Of a DNA stretch of 38,281 nucleotides, positions 9,121 to 17,828 are shown in pieces. The notes under the pieces are model-generated. The model made no database searches. It saw nothing but the letters and a program-made list of their open reading frames with translations, and had not been told where the DNA came from. The number at the start of each line of letters is the position of its first letter. Positions within the stretch are counted from its first letter, which is position 1. This DNA comes from an uncultured Cetobacterium sp. (GTDB lineage Bacteria > Fusobacteriota > Fusobacteriia > Fusobacteriales > Fusobacteriaceae). The DNA is taken from contig CAKOHT010000015.1 of NCBI GenBank assembly GCA_934085975.1, positions 1-38,281 on the forward strand, read 5' to 3'. The position numbers and the translations under genes were made by a program.

Positions 9121-10053
9121 TTAGTTACCCTCCCATGTGGAAAATTTTTTTTCTAAAGTTTCATCCGTTATATTCTTTTTCCATTCTTTTCTTTTCCATT
9201 TTAAAATTTTAGAAACTCCCATCGAATTTCTAGAGATATCTTTTAACTCATCTAAGGAGATTGGAGTTGCAATCTTTGCAGTCAATTCATAGTCCTCAGT
9301 TGAATTTAATTTTTTCCCATTTCCAACATAAAGAATTAAATTATTAGAAAAAACTTTAAACCCAGACTCTGTAGATGATTTTTCAAAAATAACAGGATTA
9401 CTAGAAAATTTATTTAAATTTAGATCAGTAGTCGGTGAATATAACGGAACATTTGGTCTCTCATCAGTTGCAAAATATATAAAGTTCTTTTTAATTCTAC
9501 TTAAATTCTCAATTAAAGATTTTCTATTTAATAATACAGTTTCCATTAGAATGCTTTTATCAAGTTCAGTATACAAATACTCTGAATTATACATATTTTC
9601 ACTATCGGTAAGTTGTAGTAATAGGTAGTACTGTCTATTTAAAAGTTTCTGTAAGTTTCCCGCATTTTCGGGTGTAGTAATAGCTAAAGTATTTAAGTAA
9701 TCAACGTCTTCTTTTGTAAGATCTTCAACTACTTTCATTCCAATAATTTCCTTATCGAACCATCCAGTATTTAAGATCGACACGAAATCTTGATTCATCT
9801 CATTTGAAACAAGAATATTCAGTCCATTGATTTGAATATCATTTAAGTCTTCTAAATTTGAATTTAATTGTTTGAAAAATAATATTTTTTCATTATAGTT
9901 TTGAGGATAATTTAGGGAAACAATTGTGAAACCATATTTTCCTTGAGGTATTGAGTTTTGAAATACGATATTTTGGCTTTGATCTTTTCTACTGGAGAAC
10001 TGAGAACATCCCACAAGAGTTATTAAAGAAAAAAGTAAAATAATTTTTTTCAT
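9121..10053 (-). CDS. Lipoprotein of unknown function
   Basis: 310 residues with a lipoprotein signal: MKKIILLFSLITLVGC, lipobox LVGC, lipidated Cys16. The mature part has no motif I recognise; it is mixed alpha/beta-looking, Asn/Leu/Lys-rich, with a C-terminal WKRKEWKKN stretch. It starts 4 bases after uvrC and its stop abuts the TTG start of the phosphatase gene. The tight coupling suggests it works with the membrane-anchored phosphatase, perhaps as an envelope partner of its sensory side. That link is inference from spacing only. Confidence 0.75.
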   Translation of the reverse strand: MKKIILLFSLITLVGCSQFSSRKDQSQNIVFQNSIPQGKYGFTIVSLNYPQNYNEKILFFKQLNSNLEDLNDIQINGLNILVSNEMNQDFVSILNTGWFDKEIIGMKVVEDLTKEDVDYLNTLAITTPENAGNLQKLLNRQYYLLLQLTDSENMYNSEYLYTELDKSILMETVLLNRKSLIENLSRIKKNFIYFATDERPNVPLYSPTTDLNLNKFSSNPVIFEKSSTESGFKVFSNNLILYVGNGKKLNSTEDYELTAKIATPISLDELKDISRNSMGVSKILKWKRKEWKKNITDETLEKKFSTWEGN

Positions 10054-10057
10054 AATA

Positions 10058-11827
10058 TTAAATCATCTCCTTTATTTTTAAGGCTAGGTGTCTTGGGACT
10101 ATCTCTTCAAGCTCACCTAAAGTAGCATTTTTTATTTGTTTAACAGAACCAAAAGTTTTTAAGAGAAGTTCTTTTCTCTTCGGACCAATTCCCGGAATAC
10201 TATCTAATTCACTAGAAATAACCCTTTTGTTTCTAAGTATTCTATGGTAAGTGACACCAAATCTATGAGCTTCATCCCTAACTCTTTGCAAAATTTTTAA
10301 AGCTTCATCACTTTTAGAGAATATATATGGTGTATTTTCTGTATATTTATAAATTTCCTCTTCTTTTTTTGCAATACTTAAAAGTTCTGAAATTCCACCT
10401 TTTCCAATCCCTTCTAAAATTTTACCGACTGCATTGATCTGTCCAAGTCCACCATCAATCAATATAATATCTGGAAACTCCTCAGTAGGAAGTTTGCTAT
10501 ATCTTCTCTCTATGACTTCCCTCATCATTTGAAAATCATCTGGAGTATCCTTAGTTGTAATTTTAAATTTTCTATAAAATTTCTTAGCTTTCCTACCTTC
10601 CACTGAGACACTCATTGATGCAACAGCATCTTTTCCTTGGATATTAGAAATATCAAAACACTCAATTTTAAATGGAAATCTTTTTAGTTTCAGTTTTATA
10701 TAGAGATCATTTAATCCTTTTTCAACAATGGATTTTTTATTATAAAAATTATCCATGTCTTTTTTTAAATTGAGTAGACCCATATCTAACAGCTCTTTTC
10801 TTCTGGATTTAATTTTAGGGAAAAACAACAACAACTTTTTATTAAAAATACTTTGAAATAGGTTATTAATTTTATCCTGATATATCTCTAAGTTTTCTTG
10901 AAAAATAATATTTTTGGGAATAGGAAATTTAGAATAATAAGCCATAAGAGTTTCTTCTAAAATATCGTCATAAAATTTTTCCTCTAAATTGATAACATGG
11001 AAATTTTTTCCTAAAATTTTACCATCTCGAATATTTAAAATACATAAAAAAATTTTACTATCCTCTAAATTAAATATAAATACATCTTCATCAATAGCAT
11101 TATTCGCATCACTTATCTGAGTTTGAATATTCGTTTCAATCTCCTTTTTTTGCTCTCTAAGGAAAATAGCTTTTTCAAATTCCATATTTTCTGCAGCGAC
11201 AGACATCTGATTGTGGAGCTTTTCCAGTATTACTTTGGTGTTTCCCTTTAAAATCTCTTTTATATCTTTTATATTATCTTGATATTGAGAAATAATAGAT
11301 TTATTAATACATGGACCACTACAAAGTTTCATATAAAACTTTAAACAAGGTTTTGGATAAGTTTTTTCCATATCTCTATTGCAGTCTCTGATTTGATAGA
11401 ATTTTGAAAGAGTTTTTTTTAAGTTCCAAGCACCATGGGGATATGGACCAAAGTAATCCCCTAAATTAGGATTTAGTTTTTTAGTTGTTCTAACAATTGA
11501 TATCTTTGGAAAATGTTCGCGTGTAATTAAAAGATATGGATAAGTTTTCTCGTCTTTTAAGCTAATATTATACTTCGGAGAATATTTTTTTATTAAATTA
11601 TTTTCTAAAATTAGGGCATCTATCTCTGTATTACAAATTATAAAATCTAAATCATCGATGTTCTTAACAAGCTCCCTCGTTTTTTCATCTTGATGCTCTC
11701 TATTAAAATAAGAGGAGACTCTTTTAGATAAATTCTTAGCCTTTCCCACATATATAACTTTAGAACTATTTTTCATTAAATAAACTCCAGGATTATCTGG
11801 AACCTCTTTATTAAAAATCGTTATCAT
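10058..11827 (-). CDS. uvrC: UvrABC excinuclease subunit C
   Basis: 589 residues. It makes both incisions in nucleotide excision repair with UvrA and UvrB. The N-terminal GIY-YIG nuclease has NPGVYLM and VIYVGKAKNLSKRV; a UVR helix pair lies near residue 200 (AAENMEFEKAIFLREQ); then comes the RNase H-like nuclease domain (CFDISNIQG, ILIDGGLGQ); and C-terminal helix-hairpin-helix motifs (SIPGIGPKRK). I chose the ATG at 11827, 8 bases after the rapZ stop, since it gives the normal UvrC N-terminus. In-frame ATGs at 11887 and 11854 would extend it by 20 or 9 residues inside rapZ, with weak SD. It is co-transcribed with rapZ. Confidence 0.96.
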   Translation of the reverse strand: MITIFNKEVPDNPGVYLMKNSSKVIYVGKAKNLSKRVSSYFNREHQDEKTRELVKNIDDLDFIICNTEIDALILENNLIKKYSPKYNISLKDEKTYPYLLITREHFPKISIVRTTKKLNPNLGDYFGPYPHGAWNLKKTLSKFYQIRDCNRDMEKTYPKPCLKFYMKLCSGPCINKSIISQYQDNIKDIKEILKGNTKVILEKLHNQMSVAAENMEFEKAIFLREQKKEIETNIQTQISDANNAIDEDVFIFNLEDSKIFLCILNIRDGKILGKNFHVINLEEKFYDDILEETLMAYYSKFPIPKNIIFQENLEIYQDKINNLFQSIFNKKLLLFFPKIKSRRKELLDMGLLNLKKDMDNFYNKKSIVEKGLNDLYIKLKLKRFPFKIECFDISNIQGKDAVASMSVSVEGRKAKKFYRKFKITTKDTPDDFQMMREVIERRYSKLPTEEFPDIILIDGGLGQINAVGKILEGIGKGGISELLSIAKKEEEIYKYTENTPYIFSKSDEALKILQRVRDEAHRFGVTYHRILRNKRVISSELDSIPGIGPKRKELLLKTFGSVKQIKNATLGELEEIVPRHLALKIKEMI

Positions 11828-11834
11828 ATTTATT

Positions 11835-12704
11835 TTACCAATTTCCTCTCTCATTTTCTCTATGAATAGAAAAGACATTAACTTCATTCAAATTTTTTAA
11901 ATCATTCTCGAGTTTTCTAACAAATGAAACTGACCTATGTTTTCCGCCACTACACCCTATTCCTATCGTCAAGTGTCTTTTTTCATCTTTTATATAACCT
12001 GGAATTAAAAAAGTTATTAAATCTAAAATTTTACGGTATAGAACTCTAGAATTTTCAAAGCTCATAACATATTCATAAACTTCCTCATTCAAACCAGTTT
12101 TTTCTCTTAGTTCCTCTAAATAATAAGGATTTGGAAGAGTTCTAACATCAAAAATCATATCCGCATCAATAGGAACACCGTGTTTAAAACCGAAAGATTG
12201 CAAATGAATATTTAAAAGAATATTTTTGGAAAAAGACGTTACAGCTCCCTCGATTTTTCTAGATAACTCCTTAGCACTCAAAAAACTAGTGTCTATAATC
12301 AAGTTAGCTTTATCTTTAATATCTTCCATAAGATAAATTTCATCTTCTATACTTTGCAGTAAAGTCTCTTTTGTTAAAGGATGTTTCCTTCGGGTCAAAT
12401 TATATCTGTTTAAAATAGACTGTGTTGACGCCTCTAAAAAAATTATTTTATAATCAATATCTAAGTTATCAATTTCGTTAAAAAAAGTATTAAAATCATT
12501 TTCATTGATAATTGTTCGAATATCTAACCCTAAAGCAATTCGTTTCACACTTTTATCTTTGATAGAATTTTTCAAATCTTTTAAAATTATACCTGCAAAT
12601 CTAAATGGAATATTGTCCATTGTAAAAAAACCTAAATCTTCCAAAGTTTTTAAACCAGTAGACTTTCCAGAGCCACTAAGTCCAGTTAAAATGATTAGCT
12701 CCAT
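11835..12704 (-). CDS. rapZ: RapZ/YvcJ-type nucleotide-binding protein (RNase adapter family)
   Basis: 289 residues. P-loop GLSGSGKST near residues 7-15, DNIPF after it, and the conserved C-terminal block with GIGCSGGKHRSV and an EN..R ending. In E. coli RapZ guides RNase E to GlmZ sRNA and senses glucosamine-6-phosphate; in Firmicutes YvcJ hydrolyses GTP/ATP and affects competence. The role here is not fixed by sequence. The ATG at 12704 is preceded by GGAGGAAGG; a longer reading frame to 12749 lacks an SD. The pairing of rapZ with uvrC is commonly seen in low-GC bacteria. Confidence 0.93.
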   Translation of the reverse strand: MELIILTGLSGSGKSTGLKTLEDLGFFTMDNIPFRFAGIILKDLKNSIKDKSVKRIALGLDIRTIINENDFNTFFNEIDNLDIDYKIIFLEASTQSILNRYNLTRRKHPLTKETLLQSIEDEIYLMEDIKDKANLIIDTSFLSAKELSRKIEGAVTSFSKNILLNIHLQSFGFKHGVPIDADMIFDVRTLPNPYYLEELREKTGLNEEVYEYVMSFENSRVLYRKILDLITFLIPGYIKDEKRHLTIGIGCSGGKHRSVSFVRKLENDLKNLNEVNVFSIHRENERGNW

Positions 12705-12734
12705 AACACCCTTCCTCCAAATATGTTTTATTTT

Positions 12735-12740
12735 ATTATA
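12735..12740 (-). promoter_or_regulatory. Possible -10 element for rapZ operon
   Basis: TATAAT at 12740-12735, downstream of the GrdX-gene terminator and 31 bases before the rapZ ATG. No good -35 hexamer is visible at the expected distance. Confidence 0.3.
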
Positions 12741-12772
12741 CAATAACAAAGTTTAAAATTATATAAAAAAAT

Positions 12773-12801
12773 AAAAAATGGACAGGAATCTATTCTGTCC
12801 A
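12773..12801 (-). terminator. Terminator after GrdX-family gene
   Basis: Perfect 7-bp stem TGGACAG (12801-12795) / CTGTCCA (12785-12779) with a 9-base loop and six U after it on the minus strand. It separates the GrdX gene from the rapZ operon. Confidence 0.85.
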
Positions 12802-12812
12802 TAAAAACTTAC

Positions 12813-13196
12813 TTATAACAAATTAATTTTTGCTATACTATCTCTAATTAAATTTAAATCCACAAATCTAAATTCTTCTAAAGAAATTTCATCCTGCATC
12901 TCTCTAGGTGTAAAGTTGACCTTTTTAATAATATCTAAAACCCCCACAATTATCTTAATTGAGTGGGTATTATCTTCAAGTTGTTTATCCGTTATTAAAA
13001 TGGATTTAAAAGGATTATCTAAATTTTCTAAATTATATAAAATAGGATCACTTAATAACCTATGCCCCTCTAAACATTTTTGTTCAATAAAATGTAAAAC
13101 TTTTTCAATACTATATCCTTCCAAATAGACTACACTGTCTGTCTCTTTAAAAAAATTAAAAACTTTATTATTATTAGTAATAATTTTATAATCCAT
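12813..13196 (-). CDS. GrdX family protein
   Basis: 127 residues. It begins with IITNN and contains GHRLLSDPILYNLENLDNPFK, resembling the GHxLLxHPLxxxxxPxxxPYxS block of GrdX proteins, then SILIT. GrdX genes are best known beside glycine/sarcosine/betaine reductase clusters of amino-acid fermenters, but their biochemical role is not established. No reductase gene is near. It has its own promoter and terminator, so it is a single-gene unit. The SD AGGAGG lies five bases before the ATG. Assignment is by motif memory, not a search. Confidence 0.7.
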   Translation of the reverse strand: MDYKIITNNNKVFNFFKETDSVVYLEGYSIEKVLHFIEQKCLEGHRLLSDPILYNLENLDNPFKSILITDKQLEDNTHSIKIIVGVLDIIKKVNFTPREMQDEISLEEFRFVDLNLIRDSIAKINLL

Positions 13197-13235
13197 AAAA
13201 ACCTCCTGTTTTATCTATGTGATTTTTCAGTAGTA

Positions 13236-13264
13236 ATATTACAACGTAAACTACAATATATCAA
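13236..13264 (-). promoter_or_regulatory. Promoter for GrdX-family gene
   Basis: TTGATA (13264-13259), 17-base spacer, TAATAT (13241-13236). It is divergent from the ABC transporter promoter, about 40 bases away. Confidence 0.65.
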
Positions 13265-13303
13265 GAGCAAAAAATAATAATTATAAAGAGAACAACAAAA
13301 AAG

Positions 13304-13332
13304 TTGACTAGTTTAATATAACATAATATAAT
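13304..13332 (+). promoter_or_regulatory. Promoter of nucleoside-type ABC transporter operon
   Basis: TTGACT (13304-13309), 17-base spacer, TATAAT (13327-13332). The start is expected near 13339, inside the inverted repeat described next. Confidence 0.82.
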
Positions 13333-13337
13333 TTTAT

Positions 13338-13361
13338 AAGGTTATTTTTTAAATTAACCTT
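13338..13361 (+). promoter_or_regulatory. Inverted repeat at transcription start (possible operator)
   Basis: Perfect 7-bp inverted repeat AAGGTTA (13338-13344) / TAACCTT (13355-13361) with a 10-base AT spacer, right at the predicted start point. It could be a repressor site or a short 5' UTR hairpin. No regulator is identified. Confidence 0.4.
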
Positions 13362-13385
13362 GAATAAATTTAGGGAGGATTCTAA

Positions 13386-14906
13386 GTGAATAATTATATC
13401 TTAGAAATGCAGCATATCAGAAAAACTTTCTTAGATGGAAAAGTTATCGCTAATGACGATATCACTTTAAAAATCTTAAAAGGTGAGAAACACGCTATTG
13501 TTGGTGAAAATGGAGCAGGAAAATCAACACTTATGAAAATGTTAAATGGTCTTTATACTCCAACTTCTGGTAAAATATTTTACCACGGGGAAGAAGTGCA
13601 AATAGATTCACCTAGCAAAGCTGCTGAATTAGGAATTGGTATGGTTTATCAACATTTTATGTTAGTTCCTACTTTAACTGTTGCAGAAAATATGATTTTA
13701 GGTGTTGAACCTAAAAAAGGTTTATCTTTAGATATCAATAAAGCAAGGCAAGATGTTATCGAAGTTTCAAAAAAATATGGTCTAGCTATTAATCCAGATA
13801 TGTTAATTTCAGATTTATCCATTGGTATGCAACAAAGAGTAGAAATTTTAAAAATACTTTTTAAAGGAGCAAATTTACTAGTATTTGACGAACCTACTGC
13901 TGTTTTAACTCCCCAAGAGATTAAAGAACTTTATAAAATTATGGATAATTTAATCGCCGAAGGAAAAACTATTATCTTTATCTCTCATAAACTCCAAGAA
14001 GTTTTAGATATTTCTGATAATATTACTGTTATTAGGAGAGGTAGAGACGTTGCAAACTTTCCTACTAAAGAAGCTACTAAAGAAAAAATTGCAAATGCTA
14101 TGGTAGGAAGAGCTGTTCTTTTTACTACTGAAAGACCTGAAGTTGAAATTGGTGAAGTGGTTCTTTCTGTAAAAGATGTGAGTGTAAAAGATCAATATAA
14201 TGTCACAAAAGTTAGTAATGCTTCTTTCGAAATAAGAAAAGGAGAAGTCTTGGGTATAGCTGGAGTTGAAGGAAGCGGACAAACTGAATTAATCGAAGCT
14301 ATCACCGGACTTAAAAATATTTGTTCTGGGATTATAACACTTGATGGTGTCACCCTAAATAATAAAACACCTAGAAAAATATCGCAACTTGGTCTAGCTC
14401 ATATCCCAGAAGATAGACACAAAAGAGCTGCTGTATCTGAATTTACTGTAATGGAAAACTTTGCACTTGGTGTTGAAAGAGATGAGTATTCCAAATTTGG
14501 ACTTTTAAATTTTTCTAAATTAAGAAAAAATGCTGAAAAATTTATGGAAAAATATGATGTCAGACCCAGGAGTGTAGATACTGAATTTGGCAGACTCTCT
14601 GGAGGAAATCAACAAAAGATTATAGTCGCTAGAGAATTGGAAAAAGTAAATAATAATCTTATTATTGCTGGACAACCTACTAGAGGAGTTGATATTGGCG
14701 CTATTGAATCAATTCATAAACTAATTTTAAATGAAAAAGCAAAAGGAAAAGCTGTTTTAGTTGTTTCCTCTGAACTGTCTGAAGTTTTAAATCTTTCGGA
14801 TAAAATTGCAGTTATGTGTGCTGGAAAGATAACTGGAGTTCTTTCTAGAGAAGAAGCAAATGAAGAAAAAATCGGAATACTTATGGCGGGTGGTAAACTT
14901 GATTAA
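13386..14906 (+). CDS. ABC transporter ATP-binding protein, BMP/nucleoside type (NupO-like)
   Basis: 506 residues with two fused ATPase domains, as in RbsA/NupO proteins. Domain 1 (about 1-245) has Walker A GENGAGKST, signature LSIGMQQRVEI and Walker B LLVFDEPTA. Domain 2 (about 255-506) has a degenerate P-loop GVEGSGQT (Gln replacing Lys), signature LSGGNQQKI and LIIAGQPTRGVD in the Walker B region; this asymmetry is typical of the family. It energises uptake by the two permeases encoded next, probably of purine nucleosides. The start is GTG at 13386 with AGGGAGG seven bases upstream. First gene of the operon. Confidence 0.93.
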   Translation: MNNYILEMQHIRKTFLDGKVIANDDITLKILKGEKHAIVGENGAGKSTLMKMLNGLYTPTSGKIFYHGEEVQIDSPSKAAELGIGMVYQHFMLVPTLTVAENMILGVEPKKGLSLDINKARQDVIEVSKKYGLAINPDMLISDLSIGMQQRVEILKILFKGANLLVFDEPTAVLTPQEIKELYKIMDNLIAEGKTIIFISHKLQEVLDISDNITVIRRGRDVANFPTKEATKEKIANAMVGRAVLFTTERPEVEIGEVVLSVKDVSVKDQYNVTKVSNASFEIRKGEVLGIAGVEGSGQTELIEAITGLKNICSGIITLDGVTLNNKTPRKISQLGLAHIPEDRHKRAAVSEFTVMENFALGVERDEYSKFGLLNFSKLRKNAEKFMEKYDVRPRSVDTEFGRLSGGNQQKIIVARELEKVNNNLIIAGQPTRGVDIGAIESIHKLILNEKAKGKAVLVVSSELSEVLNLSDKIAVMCAGKITGVLSREEANEEKIGILMAGGKLD

Positions 14907-15948
14907 AAACAAAGGAATTTTAAATGTCCTTGTACCTATTGTAGCAGTTCTTTTAGCGTTATTGATTGGTGCTGGTATAATCCTATACATGGGTGAAAAT
15001 CCTATAAAAGCTTATTATTTCTTATTTAGTGGTGCCTTTGATGGACTTACACCTATTGCAAGAACCCTTTTGGAAGCAACTCCACTTATTTTTACTGGGC
15101 TTGGAGTTTTAATTGCATTTAAAGGTGGTATGTTCAATATCGGTGCTCAAGGACAGATGACTATGGCAGGTCTTACTGCTGCTGCCCTTGGTGGTTTTGT
15201 TGCTAATATTTTTATAAATAATGTTTTTGTTATATTGCTGATTGGTGGTTTTGCTGGTTTTCTCTGGGCAGGTATCGCTGGTTGGTTAAAAGCTAAACTT
15301 GGAGTTCACGAGGTTATATCTACGATTATGCTTAACTATATCGCTGTCAGTTTTGAACAATACTGCCTAAATTATCCTCTAAAAGCTCCTGGTTTCAATC
15401 CACAAACTCCTGCAGTTGTTGAAAGTGCAAGACTTGGGAAGTTACTAGATGTCAGAGTCCCTCTAAACTATGGATTTATTCTTGCTTTAATCGCAGTATT
15501 CATAGTTTGGTTTATTTTAGAAAAAACTGTTTTAGGATATCATATTAAAGCTGTTGGATTTAATCCTACTACAGCTGAAAATAATGGAATAAATGTGAAA
15601 AAAATTATTATTTTGACTCTTGGTATATCTGGATTCCTTGCCGGTCTTGGCGGAGTTGAAAGAGTTTTAGGCGGAGTTGGACAATATGCGTATAAAACAG
15701 GACTTACCGCTGCTTATGGGTTTGATGGAATCGCAGTTGCTCTTCTTGGAAAAAATACACCTGTTGGTACTTTACTTGCTTCTATTCTATTTGCTGCTCT
15801 TAGAGTTGGTGGAAGAGCTATGCAATTTAATACAAACATTCCAAGTCAAATGGTTATAATAATTCAAGCTATAATTATACTATTGATTGCTGCTGAAAAT
15901 ATGATTAGATTCTGGTTAGAAAAACTTTCAAAAGAAGGAGCTGAATAG
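14860..15948 (+). CDS. ABC transporter permease, BMP/nucleoside type (NupP-like)
   Basis: Up to 362 residues, hydrophobic throughout, with about 8-10 membrane segments. The BPD_transp_2 family block GGMFNIGAQGQMTMAG and ENNGINVKK identify it. It forms the membrane channel with the permease encoded 2 bases downstream. The first ATG (14860) overlaps the ATPase gene by 47 bases with a weak SD. GTG at 14890 or TTG at 14899, overlapping the ATPase stop, would give a more usual N-terminus (NLIKNKGILN), so the exact start is uncertain. Confidence 0.92.
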   Translation: MKKKSEYLWRVVNLIKNKGILNVLVPIVAVLLALLIGAGIILYMGENPIKAYYFLFSGAFDGLTPIARTLLEATPLIFTGLGVLIAFKGGMFNIGAQGQMTMAGLTAAALGGFVANIFINNVFVILLIGGFAGFLWAGIAGWLKAKLGVHEVISTIMLNYIAVSFEQYCLNYPLKAPGFNPQTPAVVESARLGKLLDVRVPLNYGFILALIAVFIVWFILEKTVLGYHIKAVGFNPTTAENNGINVKKIIILTLGISGFLAGLGGVERVLGGVGQYAYKTGLTAAYGFDGIAVALLGKNTPVGTLLASILFAALRVGGRAMQFNTNIPSQMVIIIQAIIILLIAAENMIRFWLEKLSKEGAE

Positions 15949-15949
15949 C

Positions 15950-16831
15950 ATGGTAAGTATTATTATAAGTTTAATTTTAGCTACAATCCGACAAGCTGCT
16001 CCAATTCTTATAACAGCTGTTGGTGGAATGTTTTCTGAAGTTTGCGGAGTTGTTAATATCGGTCTTGAAGGAATGATGCTTATCGGTGCTTTTTCTTCAG
16101 CTGTTATATCATACTATACAGGAAGTTGGTTTCTTGGTATTCTAGCTGGAGCTATATCAGGTGGATTTGTTGCCCTAATTCATGCTATAATAAGTATAAA
16201 ATATAGAGGTAATCAAACTGTATCCGGTATTGCTATTAACCTTTTTGCTTCTGGATTCACTATTTTCATGCTGAGAGTTCTTTTTGAACAGGCATCTAAT
16301 AGTCCTGCTGCAACAAGTATTCCGTTATTATTTCACTCCTCTTTGTTAATTTATATTATCTATGGATTGGCTATTTGGTCTGCTTATTTTTTATACAAAA
16401 CAGTTACTGGACTTAGAATGAGAGCCGTTGGAGAATACCCTTTAGCTGCTGATACCGTTGGTGTTAGTGTCGCTAAAATTAGATATTTTGGTGTTATCAT
16501 GTCCGGTGTATTTGCTGGACTTGGTGGAACATACTTAGCTATTGGAGCTCTAAATCAATTTTCAAAAGATATGTCAGCTGGAAGAGGATTTATCGCTCTA
16601 GCTGCCCTTGTTTTTGGAAAATGGACACCTAGAGGAGTTTTATTTGCTAGTTTGTTATTCGGATTTGCTGATGCAGCCCAAACTGTTATTCAGCAATATG
16701 TAACATTCATTCCTCCACAGTTCATTCAGATGCTTCCATACTTATTAACTCTTCTAGCTCTTGCTGGAGTAGTTGGAAAAGCAGTCGCACCAAGTGCTTC
16801 TGGTAAACCCTATGACAAATATACAATCTAA
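15950..16831 (+). CDS. ABC transporter permease, BMP/nucleoside type (NupQ-like)
   Basis: 293 residues, about 8 membrane segments, with the family motifs GGMFSEVCGVVNIGLEGMML (near 24-44) and GNQTVSGIAIN. It is the second membrane subunit of the transporter. Its ATG follows the previous stop by one base with AAGGAG upstream. No BMP-type substrate-binding lipoprotein is encoded in this operon, so the binding protein must lie elsewhere. Substrate (nucleoside) is inferred from family resemblance to B. subtilis NupOPQ. Confidence 0.92.
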   Translation: MVSIIISLILATIRQAAPILITAVGGMFSEVCGVVNIGLEGMMLIGAFSSAVISYYTGSWFLGILAGAISGGFVALIHAIISIKYRGNQTVSGIAINLFASGFTIFMLRVLFEQASNSPAATSIPLLFHSSLLIYIIYGLAIWSAYFLYKTVTGLRMRAVGEYPLAADTVGVSVAKIRYFGVIMSGVFAGLGGTYLAIGALNQFSKDMSAGRGFIALAALVFGKWTPRGVLFASLLFGFADAAQTVIQQYVTFIPPQFIQMLPYLLTLLALAGVVGKAVAPSASGKPYDKYTI

Positions 16832-16852
16832 TTAAATTTATGGATGGTGACA

Positions 16853-17761
16853 ATGAGTAAAGAAAAATTTTCAAGTGTAGGTGGACAAGCAGTTATAGAG
16901 GGGGTTATGATGAGAAATGCAGACCTTCTTGCTACAGCTGTTAGAAAACCTAACGGTGACATAGTTTATAAAAAAACAAAAATATCTAAAAGTAGAAATA
17001 AACTTTCTACAATCCCTTTTATTAGGGGGGCAATAACTTTATTTGACTCTTTAGTATTAGGAGTTAAGGAACTTACATTTTCAGCTAATCAAGCTGAAGT
17101 AGAAGAGGAACAACTGTCTCAAAAAGAAGCTGTTATGACTACTGTTGTTTCTTTAGCTTTAGGAATTGGACTTTTTATTGTTCTTCCCTCTGTTATAAGT
17201 AGTTTTTTATTTAGAGATAATAAGATTCATAGTAATCTTTTAGAGGCTGGTTTAAGGCTTTCATTCTTTGTTTTATATATATTTTTAATCTCTTTTTCAA
17301 AAGATATACAAAGAGTTTTCCAATATCATGGTGCTGAGCATAAATCAATTTATGCTTATGAGCAACATTTAGAATTAACTCCGGAAAATGCAAAAAAGTT
17401 TACGACTCTACATCCTAGGTGTGGAACTAGTTTTCTATTGATTGTTATGTTCATTGCAATTATTGTTTTTACAGCTCTTGATTTTATACTTCCTCCACCT
17501 ACTAGCTTCGCGACTAAGCTTTTTACTAAGGTTATTTTAAGAATTCTTTTTATGCCTTTAATTGCGGGGATATCCTATGAGCTTCAAAGATATACTAGTA
17601 ATCATTTAGATAACTGGCTAGTTAAATTAGTTGCTACTCCTGGAATGGCCCTTCAAAAGATAACGACTAAAGAGCCTGACCTTCAACAACTAGAGGTCGC
17701 TATTGTAGCTATAAAAGTAGTTTTAAACGAACCAGTTGAAAATGCCGTAGAAGTATATTAA
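16853..17761 (+). CDS. DUF1385 membrane protein (YqhQ-like)
   Basis: 302 residues. Family motifs are VGGQAVIEGVMMR near the N-terminus, YHGAEHKSIYAYE (about 160-172) and HPRCGTSFLL (about 187-196), with about four membrane segments (near 90-115, 130-150, 195-215, 220-245). The conserved His/Glu/Cys set suggests metal binding or catalysis, but the function is not established. I chose ATG 16853 (GGTGA just upstream) over ATG 16844, which lacks an SD. It lies about 20 bases after the permease gene and before a strong terminator, so it is the last gene of the transporter operon. Confidence 0.9.
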   Translation: MSKEKFSSVGGQAVIEGVMMRNADLLATAVRKPNGDIVYKKTKISKSRNKLSTIPFIRGAITLFDSLVLGVKELTFSANQAEVEEEQLSQKEAVMTTVVSLALGIGLFIVLPSVISSFLFRDNKIHSNLLEAGLRLSFFVLYIFLISFSKDIQRVFQYHGAEHKSIYAYEQHLELTPENAKKFTTLHPRCGTSFLLIVMFIAIIVFTALDFILPPPTSFATKLFTKVILRILFMPLIAGISYELQRYTSNHLDNWLVKLVATPGMALQKITTKEPDLQQLEVAIVAIKVVLNEPVENAVEVY

Positions 17762-17780
17762 TCATATATATTAAATCTTT

Positions 17781-17817
17781 AAAAATGGTCTAAATAAAAA
17801 ATTTAGACCATTTTTTT
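17781..17817 (+). terminator. Terminator of transporter-yqhQ operon
   Basis: Perfect 15-bp stem (17781-17795 with 17801-17815) around a 5-A loop, core ATGGTCTAAAT/ATTTAGACCAT, ending in seven T. Its A-rich 5' side also pairs with the T tract. Confidence 0.92.
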
Positions 17818-17828
17818 GTTTATTCACC

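Noticed and set aside
11828..11887. N-terminal extension of UvrC from ATG 11887
   Set aside because: It lies inside the end of rapZ, lacks an SD, and adds residues that are not part of the normal UvrC N-terminus.
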